Assembly: GCF_039812505.1 (NCBI RefSeq)
Contig: NZ_JBDIAQ010000063.1
Coordinates: 1-19,445, forward strand
Reading direction: 5' to 3'
From: Intrasporangium_A sp039812505
GTDB lineage: Bacteria; Actinomycetota; Actinomycetes; Actinomycetales; Dermatophilaceae
DNA length: 19,445 nt
Of the stretch, positions 1 through 6,952 are shown in pieces. Under the pieces are notes generated by a model that saw only the letters and a list, made by a program, of their open reading frames with translations, was not told where the DNA came from and did not search any database. The translations under genes and the position numbers were made by a program. Each line of letters starts with the position of its first letter. The stretch's first letter is position 1.

Positions 1-4
1 GGTC

Positions 5-1207
5 ATGTCAGCGACATCGGAGACACCGCAGGCTCCCCGGGCAGCCGACGGCACGCAGGTCCCTGCGGGCGAGGGCGTGTCACCGGTGCCGGCGATTGCC
101 CTGTCCGAGCTCATCGACGGCTGGGTGGCCGCGCGGCTCGTGACCCCGGCCCAGGCCGAGCGGCTGCGCGCGGCGGGCGAGGTGATGGTGACAAGCGGCC
201 CCGGGCCCGCCGGCGCGCGACCCGGCCCCGAGGCGGACGACGGCCACGGCCGGCCGGGCCGCTCCTCGCTCGTCGTCGAGGCGCTGGCCTACCTGGGCGG
301 GATCTTGGTCGTCATCGCCGGGACCATCATCGCCGGCCAGCTCTGGGGCGACCTGAGCACCGGTGCCCGCCTGGCCCTCGTCGGCGGCGCGACCGGCGTC
401 CCGCTCGGCGCCGGCATCCTGGTGCCCGCCTCCTCGGGAGTGGTCGGGGCTCGGCTCCGGGCGGTTCTCTGGGCCTTGTCCGCCGTCTGCTTCGCGGGCC
501 TGCTGACCCTGCTCGGGAGCGAGGTGCTGGGCCTGGGGGACCAGGAGCAGGGCCAGGACTGGAGGTACGTGCCGCTGCTGGCCTCCGGTGGGACGACTGT
601 CTACGCCGCGGTCCTGTGGTGGCTCCGGTCGACGTTCGTCCAGCAGCTCGCCACGGTCGTGTCCGCGTTTGCCGTGGTCAGCGTGGCGGCGGGTCTCGGC
701 GACCCTGCCGGACCCGCGGTCGGGCTGTCCGTCTGGGGGCTTGCCGCGGTGTGGTTCCTGCTCGGCTGGGGCGGCCTGCTGCGACCGGGCGGGCTGGTGC
801 TCCGGTTCGCCGCCGCGGCGTCGGTGGTGGGCGCGCTGGCGATGATGCAGGGCGAGACGCTCGGGATCGTGCTGGCGCTCGGCGCCGTCATCGTGCTGGT
901 CGCAGCGGCGGTGCTGTTCCGCGATCTCGGTCTGCTGGCGGTCGGGGCGGTCGGGGTGCTGTTCGTGCTGCCCCGGGCGGTCGACCACTGGTTCCCCAGT
1001 ACCATCGCGGTGGCCTTGGCGCTGCTCGCGGTCGGCCTTGCCCTGGTGCTGACCGCAGCCTGGACGGCACGCCGACGCAGGGCGCACCTCGACGAGCCGG
1101 GCAGCGGACGGGACTGGGCGCTCGGGTCGCCGACGCTGGCGACCCGAGCCGCGATCGGCCTGGCCTCGGTCGTGGCGGTGCTCGCCCTGGTCGACAACCT
1201 CGCCTGA
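5..1207 (+). CDS. DUF2157-like multi-pass membrane protein
   Basis: The 400-residue product starts with a soluble region of about 85 residues. It contains a helical segment (ELIDGWVAARLVTPAQAERL, about residues 34-53) that resembles the N-terminal helix-turn-helix-like segment of DUF2157 proteins, followed by a linker rich in G, P and R. From about residue 88 to the end there are roughly ten hydrophobic stretches, with a basic TARRRR loop near residue 355. It is therefore an integral inner-membrane protein; substrate and role are unknown. The ATG lies at the very left edge of the window, so a start further upstream cannot be excluded, and no ribosome binding site can be judged. The family assignment rests on architecture alone. 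Confidence 0.75.
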   Translation: MSATSETPQAPRAADGTQVPAGEGVSPVPAIALSELIDGWVAARLVTPAQAERLRAAGEVMVTSGPGPAGARPGPEADDGHGRPGRSSLVVEALAYLGGILVVIAGTIIAGQLWGDLSTGARLALVGGATGVPLGAGILVPASSGVVGARLRAVLWALSAVCFAGLLTLLGSEVLGLGDQEQGQDWRYVPLLASGGTTVYAAVLWWLRSTFVQQLATVVSAFAVVSVAAGLGDPAGPAVGLSVWGLAAVWFLLGWGGLLRPGGLVLRFAAAASVVGALAMMQGETLGIVLALGAVIVLVAAAVLFRDLGLLAVGAVGVLFVLPRAVDHWFPSTIAVALALLAVGLALVLTAAWTARRRRAHLDEPGSGRDWALGSPTLATRAAIGLASVVAVLALVDNLA

Positions 1208-1234
1208 GTACTTGTCCCCCGCCCCTGGTCCGGG

Positions 1235-1276
1235 TGTGCGCGGTTGGTGTTGCTGGGGCGACCACAACCACGCACA
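1235..1276. terminator. Intergenic hairpin after the DUF2157-like gene
   Basis: TGTGCG-c-GGTTG (1235-1246) pairs with CAACC-a-CGCACA (1265-1276), giving an 11-bp stem with one internal mismatch and an 18-nt loop. It begins 28 bp after the stop codon. There is no T-tract, which is common for stem-only terminators in high-GC actinobacteria. A terminator role is inferred from the position. Confidence 0.45.
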
Positions 1277-1386
1277 GCACGGGCCGGGCCACGCCGGATG
1301 CGCTCCCACCCACCAGACACGAGGTATGCCGCCGGGCTCGCAGCGGCTACCGTGTGCAGGTCCCGACGCCCTCGAAAGGCCCCTGC

Positions 1387-4300
1387 GTGCTGGTCCTCCA
1401 CGGATTCTGGTCCCCCGGTCGCGGGCTGTGCCTGTGGGCAGAGGACTCCGAGCGGGCCGTCACCAGCCGCAGCCAGGCGTTGCGTGCGGCCCGGCCGCAC
1501 CCGTTCGCCGCACGCCTCGAGCGGCTCGGCGAAGTCGTGCCCGGCCAGTCCGGGGAGGCGACGCTGCGGCTGCCCTCGCTGGCCAAGTCCCCGCTCGACT
1601 CCCCCGAGCTGGTCCGGGTCGCCCCGCGGGCCACCGCCCGGACCGAGCCGCAGCTGCTGGGCTGGCGGGTCCCCACGGTCGAGCTGTCCCCGGCCGCCGC
1701 GGCGCCGTGGCTGGCCGCGCTGACGGAGGACGACGGCATACCGGCGAGCGACTCGGACGACATCCGCCTCGGCGCCTCGGTCGGCTACTTCGGGAACGTG
1801 GCGTCGTTCGCCGCGGAGCTCGTCGAACGCGGCCGGGTGGTGCCGACCGCACACATCGACGATGCGGGCCCGGTCGCCCGGTGGCGGCCGGCCCTGCGCG
1901 GACCCGACGTCGTGGCGCTGGGCGCCCTGGTCGCCGCGCTGCCCCCGGTGGCCCGGGCCGAACCCGGACGCGAGCAGGCCTACGACCTGGTCGCCGACGC
2001 CCTGCACGCCCTGACCGATGCGACCATGCGCCTACGGACCGGGCCCGACCTCCACCTGGTGCCGCCTCGTCGCGGTCGGCCGCCCCGGCAGCTGCCCGCC
2101 GTGGAAGCCTGGCTGGCGGCGCTGACCGGCGCAGACGGGCACTTCGACGCCGAGTACCAACAGGTCCGTGAGCTCGAACGCCGGCTCGCGCCCTGGGACG
2201 AAATCGGCACCGGACACATGGGGCCGGCCCGGGCCACCTTCCGGCTGACGGAGGTATCCACGGACTACGAGGGAGACGACGCAACGGACGACGACCCCAC
2301 CGGCGCCGACACCGGGGAGCCGCCAGCGGGCTGGCGGCTGGAGTTCCTGCTGCAGTCCACCGAGGACCCAAGCCTGCTCGTGCCGGCCGACCAGGCCTGG
2401 GCCGACGACGGGAGCCTGCGCCGCTGGCTGGGCCGGCCGCAGGAGCTGCTCCTCGGCGAGCTGGGCCGGGCCAGTCGGGTCTACCCGGAGCTGGCCGCCG
2501 GGCTGCGTCAGGCCACGCCGAGGGACCTGCGCCTGGATGCCGAAGGCGCCTACCACTTCCTGTCCACCGCCGCGCCGGCGCTCGACGAGGCCGGCTTCGG
2601 GGTGCTCCTGCCGTCCTGGTGGGACCGCCGGGCCCGGCTCGGCCTGCGCGCCCGAGCGAGCACGCCGGCCGACAAGCCCGTCACCAAGGGCGGGTTCGGC
2701 CGCGACACCCTCGTCGACTTCCAGTGGCACCTCGCCGTCGGCGACGACACGCTGACCGAGGAGGAGATCGCCGCGCTCGCCGCGACCAAGGCGCCACTGG
2801 TGCGGCTGCGCGGCCGGTGGGTGGCCATCGACCCCGAGCAGCTGCGCCGCGGCCTGAGCTTCCTGCAACGAGAACCGGCCCGGCCACGGACCGCGGCCGA
2901 GATCCTTGCCCTGGCGGCCCGGCACCCGGACGACCACGGCACGCCGCTGCCGGTGACCGGGGTGAGCGCCGACGGCTGGCTCGGTGAGCTGCTCGGCGGC
3001 GCCGGGGACGCCTCGTTGGCGCCGGTCGACCCGCCCGGCTCTTTCGCGGCGGCGCTGCGGCCCTACCAGTCCCGGGGCCTGTCCTGGCTCTCGTTCCTGG
3101 CCGGACTCGGGCTGGGCGCCTGCCTGGCCGACGACATGGGGCTGGGCAAGACCGTGCAGCTGCTCGCCCTCGAGTCCGTCCAGCGCGCCGACGACCCGGA
3201 GGCGCGTCCGACCCTGCTGCTCTGCCCGATGTCCTTGGTCGGCAACTGGCAGCGCGAGGCGGCCCGGTTCGCGCCGACGCTGCGGGTCTATGCCCATCAC
3301 GGCCGGGAACGACTGCGGGGCAATGCGCTTCGAGCCCGTCTCGCCGCGACCGACCTCGTGCTCACCACCTACGGCACCGGCACCCGTGACATCGACGAGC
3401 TGGCCGGTCACGACTGGCAGCGGGTCGTGCTGGACGAGGCCCAGGCGGTCAAGAACAGCCAGTCGCAGGCCTCCCGGGCGGTCCGGCGGTTGCGCGCCGA
3501 CCAGCGGGTCGCGCTCACCGGCACCCCGGTGGAGAACCGGCTGTCCGAGCTGTGGTCGATCATGGACTTCGTCAACCCGGGGATCCTCGGGTCGGCCGAG
3601 CTGTTCCGCACCCGCTACGCGATCCCGGTGGAGCGCCACGGCTCGACCGAGCCGGCCGAGCGGCTGCGCACCATCACGGCGCCCTACATCCTGCGGCGGC
3701 TCAAGACCGACCCGACGATCATCGACGATCTGCCCGAGAAGATCGAGGTCAAGGAGTACTGCCGGCTCACGGTCGAGCAGGCCTCGCTCTACCAGTCGGT
3801 CGTCGACGACATGATGGTCAAGATCGAGAGCTCCGAGGGGATCGCCCGGCGGGGCAACGTGCTCGCGGCGATGGCCAGGCTCAAGCAGGTGTGCAACCAC
3901 CCCGCCCAGGTGCTGCACGACCGCTCCCCGGTCGGTCGACGCTCGGGCAAGGTGATCCGGCTCGAGGAGCTGCTCGAGGAGATCCTCGCCGAAGGCGACC
4001 GGGTGCTGCTGTTCACCCAGTTCACCGAGTTCGCCGAGCTGCTGCTGCCGCATCTCGCGGCCCGGTTCGGCACCGACGTCGCCTACCTGCACGGCGGCAC
4101 CTCCCGGCAGCGGCGGGACGAGCTCGTGCAGCGCTTCGCGTCGGAGCAGGGTCCGCCGGTCTTCCTGCTGTCGCTCAAGGCCGGTGGCACCGGGCTGAAC
4201 CTGACCGCCGCCAACCACGTCATCCACCTCGACCGCTGGTGGAACCCGGCCGTGGAGAACCAGGCGACCGACCGGGCCTTCCGGATCGGGCAGCGACGTA

Positions 4301-4482
4301 CGGTGCAGGTGCGCAAGTTCGTGTGCACCGGCACGCTCGAGGAGCGGATCGACCAGATGATCGAGGAGAAGCTGGCCCTGGCCAACCTCGTCGTCGGCGA
4401 CGGCGAGGGCTGGCTGACCGAGCTGTCCACCGGGGAGCTGCGCCGGCTCTTCGCCCTGTCCGAGGAGGCCGTCGGTGAGTAG
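1387..4482 (+). CDS. SNF2/Rad54-family DEAD/DEAH-box helicase
   Basis: This 1031-residue protein is a double-stranded DNA translocase of the bacterial SNF2 (HepA-like) class. The N-terminal ~380 residues are family-specific, then a bacterial SNF2-associated region lies ahead of the motor. Motor motifs are visible: DDMGLGKT (Walker A, about residue 582), LDEAQAVKN (motif II, about 682), ALTGTPVENR (motif III), LKAGGTGLNL (motif V) and QATDRAFRIGQ (motif VI, about 959). The open frame continues far upstream and overlaps the previous gene. I chose GTG 1387 because the product then begins VLVLHGFWSPGRGL, the usual N-terminus of this family, and AAAGG lies 7 nt upstream. GTG 1354 is the alternative. 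The downstream SWIM gene overlaps it by 8 bp, so the two are probably co-translated. The role in DNA repair or chromatin remodelling is inferred from family. Confidence 0.93.
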   Translation: MLVLHGFWSPGRGLCLWAEDSERAVTSRSQALRAARPHPFAARLERLGEVVPGQSGEATLRLPSLAKSPLDSPELVRVAPRATARTEPQLLGWRVPTVELSPAAAAPWLAALTEDDGIPASDSDDIRLGASVGYFGNVASFAAELVERGRVVPTAHIDDAGPVARWRPALRGPDVVALGALVAALPPVARAEPGREQAYDLVADALHALTDATMRLRTGPDLHLVPPRRGRPPRQLPAVEAWLAALTGADGHFDAEYQQVRELERRLAPWDEIGTGHMGPARATFRLTEVSTDYEGDDATDDDPTGADTGEPPAGWRLEFLLQSTEDPSLLVPADQAWADDGSLRRWLGRPQELLLGELGRASRVYPELAAGLRQATPRDLRLDAEGAYHFLSTAAPALDEAGFGVLLPSWWDRRARLGLRARASTPADKPVTKGGFGRDTLVDFQWHLAVGDDTLTEEEIAALAATKAPLVRLRGRWVAIDPEQLRRGLSFLQREPARPRTAAEILALAARHPDDHGTPLPVTGVSADGWLGELLGGAGDASLAPVDPPGSFAAALRPYQSRGLSWLSFLAGLGLGACLADDMGLGKTVQLLALESVQRADDPEARPTLLLCPMSLVGNWQREAARFAPTLRVYAHHGRERLRGNALRARLAATDLVLTTYGTGTRDIDELAGHDWQRVVLDEAQAVKNSQSQASRAVRRLRADQRVALTGTPVENRLSELWSIMDFVNPGILGSAELFRTRYAIPVERHGSTEPAERLRTITAPYILRRLKTDPTIIDDLPEKIEVKEYCRLTVEQASLYQSVVDDMMVKIESSEGIARRGNVLAAMARLKQVCNHPAQVLHDRSPVGRRSGKVIRLEELLEEILAEGDRVLLFTQFTEFAELLLPHLAARFGTDVAYLHGGTSRQRRDELVQRFASEQGPPVFLLSLKAGGTGLNLTAANHVIHLDRWWNPAVENQATDRAFRIGQRRTVQVRKFVCTGTLEERIDQMIEEKLALANLVVGDGEGWLTELSTGELRRLFALSEEAVGE

Positions 4483-5278
4483 GTTCTACCCCCCGTCCCG
4501 CCCGCGGGCCGTCGAGGGCGGTCTCGTCGCCCGGAGCAAGCGTGGCTCGATGGCGCAGCACTGGTGGTCCGAACGGTTCGTCAGCGTGCTGGAAGGCATG
4601 GGCATGGGCAGCCGCCTGCAGCGGGGCCGCACGTATGCCCGCAAGGGACAGGTCGTCTCGCTGGACCTGGCCGTCGGGTCGGTCACGGCGCAGGTCCAGG
4701 GCAGCCGCGCGCGGCCCTACCGGGTGCGCATCGGCATCGCCGCCTTCGGCAAGTCCGAGTGGGCGCAGGTCGAGCACGAGCTGGCCGGGAACGCCTGGTA
4801 CCTGGCCAAGCTCCTGGCCGGTGAGATGCCCGAGGACATCGAGGACGTCTTCGCCGACGTGGGGCTCGCGCTGTTCCCGGCGACCGCGGGCGACCTCTCG
4901 CTCGACTGCACCTGCCCGGACTGGGGGGTGCCGTGCAAGCACGTCGCCGCGACCTTCTACCTGCTGGCCGAGTCGTTCGACGACGACCCGTTCCGGATCC
5001 TGGAGTGGCGCGGCCGGAGCCGCGAGGACCTGCTCGACAACCTGCAGGCCGCCCGGTCCGACGACCCGGCGGCGGCGGCCGCCGACGCGCGCGCCAGCGT
5101 CCCGCTCGAGGCGTGCCTGGACCGCTTCTTCGCCCTGCAGGGCCTGCTGCCCCGCACCCGCGAGGCGGCCACGGGCTCCTCGCTGCTCGAACAGCTGCCC
5201 CCGGTCGAAGTCACGCTGCGCGGGCACTCCCTGACGGAGCTGCTGCGTCCGGCCTACGAGCGCCCCGCCACCGGCTGA
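4475..5278 (+). CDS. SWIM zinc-finger protein
   Basis: The product has 267 residues. The SWIM signature CxCx(n)CxH is clear: C145, C147, C154 and H156 in LDCTCPDWGVPCKHVAA. It should bind one Zn ion and contact DNA or a protein partner. The N-terminal part (WWSERFVSVLEGMGMGSRLQRGRTYARKGQVVSLDL) is typical of actinobacterial SWIM proteins encoded next to SNF2 helicases. The C-terminal region after residue 180 is alanine-rich and acidic and carries no motif I recognise. The GTG start lies inside the last codons of the helicase gene (8-bp overlap), so translation is likely coupled. The pairing suggests that the SWIM protein is an accessory subunit of the helicase; this is inference from context. 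Confidence 0.92.
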   Translation: MSRFYPPSRPRAVEGGLVARSKRGSMAQHWWSERFVSVLEGMGMGSRLQRGRTYARKGQVVSLDLAVGSVTAQVQGSRARPYRVRIGIAAFGKSEWAQVEHELAGNAWYLAKLLAGEMPEDIEDVFADVGLALFPATAGDLSLDCTCPDWGVPCKHVAATFYLLAESFDDDPFRILEWRGRSREDLLDNLQAARSDDPAAAAADARASVPLEACLDRFFALQGLLPRTREAATGSSLLEQLPPVEVTLRGHSLTELLRPAYERPATG

Positions 5279-5308
5279 GCGGTGCCGGCCGCGCAATCGC
5301 CCGATGAC

Positions 5309-5317
5309 GTATGCCGC
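5309..5317 (-). other. Intergenic GCGGCATAC motif (minus orientation)
   Basis: Exact copy of the 9-mer GCGGCATAC, read on the minus strand, 30 bp past the SWIM stop codon. No start codon sits at the expected distance downstream on that strand, so a promoter role is not supported here. It is one of seven exact copies in intergenic DNA of this window. Confidence 0.4.
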
Positions 5318-5385
5318 CCACCCGCCTCCCGTCCGCGAAGGGCAGCACACCGCGGGAACCACCCTCGCCAGGAACTCGTCGGCGA

Positions 5386-5480
5386 CCGGCCCGGACGCAA
5401 GAACACAACAAGTCCGCCACACCCCGACCCCTGCCGCACGGACCGGCGGACCCGGCCGGACCTGTTGTGTTCTCAGGATC
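5386..5480. repeat. 72-bp inverted-repeat element, copy 1 (with conserved flanks)
   Basis: The core is 5401-5472. The left arm GAACACAACAAGTCCG (5401-5416) is complementary to the right arm 5457-5472 with a single mismatch, and the loop is 40 nt of G+C-rich sequence. The conserved flanks are CCGGCCCGGACG on the left and TCnnGATC on the right. A second copy at 6726-6820 aligns without any gap: 56 of 72 core positions match by eye, and the internal block TGCCGCACG falls at the same offset. The arms are markedly A/T-richer than the surrounding DNA. It could be a MITE- or REP-like mobile element, a bidirectional terminator or a structured RNA. No coding capacity. Confidence 0.8.
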
Positions 5481-5526
5481 ACCCAGCCAGCCCCGCCCGC
5501 AGCCAACACAACGCGGCGGGCGCTCA

Positions 5527-5538
5527 GCGGCATACCTG
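5527..5538 (+). promoter_or_regulatory. Possible promoter region of the SMP-30 gene
   Basis: GCGGCATAC (5527-5535) followed by CTG gives TACCTG as a poor -10 candidate. A transcript starting near 5545 would carry a leader of about 50 nt with the AGGAGG ribosome binding site of the SMP-30 gene. No convincing -35 is visible. Confidence 0.3.
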
Positions 5539-5595
5539 AAGGGCTTGTGACGGCGCGTCCGGCCGGGAAGGATCGGGCACGACGACAGGAGGGCC

Positions 5596-6490
5596 ATGAC
5601 CCGCGAGATCACCACCGTCCTGACCGGCTTCGCCTACCTCGAGTGCCCGCGCTGGCACGACGGGCGCGTCTGGTTCGTCGACTTCTACACCTACCGGGTC
5701 CTGTCGGCCGCCGCGGACGGCAGCGACCTGCTCGTCGAGGCGGAGGTGCCCGGTCAGCCCTCCGGCCTCGGCTGGCTGCCCGACGGACGGCTGCTCGTGG
5801 TGTCGATGAAGGACGCGCGGCTGCTGCGGCGCGAACCCGACGGCACGCTGGTCACACACGCCGAGCTGCACGACCACGTCACCGGACACCCCCAACGACA
5901 TGGTCGTCGACGCGCAGGGCCGGGCGTATGTCGGCAGCTTCGGCTTCGACCTCATGGGCGGCGCCGACCTGCGCACCGCCGACCTGCTGCGCGTCGACCC
6001 GGACGGCTCGGTGAGCGTCGTCGCCAGGGACCTGTACTTCCCCAACGGCAGCGTCATCACCGACGACGGGGTCCTGCTCGTCGACGAGACCCTCGGCAAC
6101 CGGGTCAGCGCCTTCGACATCGCATCGGACGGGAGCCTCGGGCAGCGCCGCACCTGGGCCTCCTTCGGTGACGTGCCGGCCGACCCGGCGTTCGCGGCCG
6201 TGCTCGGCGCGGTGGTCCTCGCTCCCGACGGGTGCTGCCTCGATGCCGAGGGCGCCCTGTGGGTCGCCGACGCCGTCGGCGGCCGCGTGGTCCGGGTGGC
6301 GCAGGGCGGCCGGATCCTCGAGGAGATCCATCCCGGGACCGGCGTGTTCGCGTGCATGCTCGGGGGCGGCGACGGACGCACTCTCTACCTCTGTGCGGCC
6401 CCCGACTTCCAGGAGGAGGCCCGCAAGGCGGCCCGCGAGGCGCAGCTGTTGTCGGTGCGCGTCGACGTGCCCCACGCCGGGCGCCCCTGA
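5596..6490 (+). pseudogene. SMP-30/gluconolactonase/LRE family protein, frameshifted
   Basis: Members of this family are six-bladed beta-propeller lactonases with a divalent metal in the centre. The gene starts with ATG after a good AGGAGG and reads MTREITTVLTGFAYLECPRW (E16 is the expected metal ligand) through GWLPDGRLLVVSMKDARLL. At 5889-5893 a run of five C puts the ribosome out of frame. Removing one C joins LHDHVTGH directly to PNDMVVDAQGRAYVGSFGFD, restoring the diagnostic PND ligand. The second half continues with FPNGSVITDDGVLLVDE and ALWVADAVGGRVVR. The corrected protein would be 297 residues, normal for the family. Either the gene is disrupted by a 1-nt insertion or the homopolymer was misread. 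As written, the first frame runs on to 6171 and gives an aberrant tail. Confidence 0.85.
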
Positions 6491-6610
6491 GGCACGAGGT
6501 CGGCGCATGGACAGCGGCCTGCCGAGCACCGCCTTCGTCCTGGGGCGGCGGCGGGGTGCGCGGCGCGGCCGAGACCGGGATGCTTTCCGACGACCCCCCC
6601 GGGGGACCGA

Positions 6611-6628
6611 GCGGCATACCCTCCCGTG
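6611..6628 (+). promoter_or_regulatory. Leaderless-type -10 element with GCGGCATAC
   Basis: GCGGCATAC (6611-6619) contains the -10 hexamer TACCCT (6617-6622), followed by exactly 6 nt and GTG at 6629. The same hexamer-N6-start geometry is found ahead of the genes at 10596, 13245 and, on the minus strand, 18484. No clear -35. Confidence 0.45.
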
Positions 6629-6721
6629 GTGAACCTCACCGAGCGCAGCCGGGGAGACCCGGACCCGAGCTACGCGGCGTTCGTCGACGCCGGCGAGCAG
6701 CGGCCCTCGAGGCGCGGCTGA
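6629..6721 (+). CDS. Small leaderless ORF, possible remnant of a larger gene
   Basis: GTG at 6629 opens a 30-residue frame (VNLTERSRGDPDPSYAAFVD, then AGEQRPSRRG and stop). Its start is placed exactly as a leaderless start relative to the TACCCT hexamer. The segment PSYAAFVDA resembles the first residues of SigE-type ECF sigma factors or related regulators, so this may be the stump of a gene lost from here; that is speculative. The 72-bp repeat element begins just after its stop, and shifting frame by one continues as AALEARLRPRPGRR into the element. I cannot assign a function. Confidence 0.25.
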   Translation: MNLTERSRGDPDPSYAAFVDAGEQRPSRRG

Positions 6722-6725
6722 GGCC

Positions 6726-6820
6726 CCGGCCCGGACGGAGGAACACAACAAGTCCGGCCCGGTCCGGCCGGTGCCGCACGCGCCGACGGTCTCGCCGGGA
6801 CTTGTTGTGTTCTCCCGATC
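6726..6820. repeat. 72-bp inverted-repeat element, copy 2 (with conserved flanks)
   Basis: The core is 6741-6812, the same length as copy 1. The left arm GAACACAACAAGTCC (6741-6755) and the right arm GGACTTGTTGTGTTC (6798-6812) are perfectly complementary over 15 bp around a 42-nt loop. The flanks CCGGCCCGGACG and TCnnGATC are shared with copy 1. Loop positions have drifted more than the arms, as expected if the stem is what is maintained. It lies between the small ORF and the prp operon and could end upstream transcription there. Confidence 0.8.
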
Positions 6821-6874
6821 GCTGCCTCCGACGTGGGCCCGCAGAGCCAGCGAAACCGCGTTCGTGAGAGGCCT

Positions 6875-6913
6875 CGTCGGCCTCCGACGCCGGGTCGGAC
6901 GGCGCCCCGTCCG
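6875..6913. promoter_or_regulatory. Two dyads in the prpDBC upstream region
   Basis: Palindrome CGTCGG-CCT-CCGACG (6875-6889) is followed by CGGACGG-CGCC-CCGTCCG (6896-6913), a 7-bp stem with a 4-nt loop. A possible -10, TAATGT, follows at 6923-6928, about 25 bp before the prpD start. The dyads lie where a regulator of prpDBC would bind, or the second may form an RNA hairpin. No prpR-type regulator gene is in the window. The role is inference. Confidence 0.35.
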
Positions 6914-6952
6914 CCGACGACGTAATGTCGAGGGTGGAAGGAAGTGGCAACG

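Noticed and set aside
80..1309. 409-residue open frame on the minus strand
   Set aside because: It is antisense to the membrane protein gene. Its product is rich in R, H, Q and G and matches no fold; it is a by-product of high GC content.
616..1386. Upstream extension of the SNF2 helicase frame
   Set aside because: It overlaps the DUF2157-like gene in another frame and is very rich in arginine. The family-typical N-terminus begins at 1387.
2032..4227. 731-residue minus-strand open frame
   Set aside because: Mirror frame of the helicase gene; low-complexity product without motifs.
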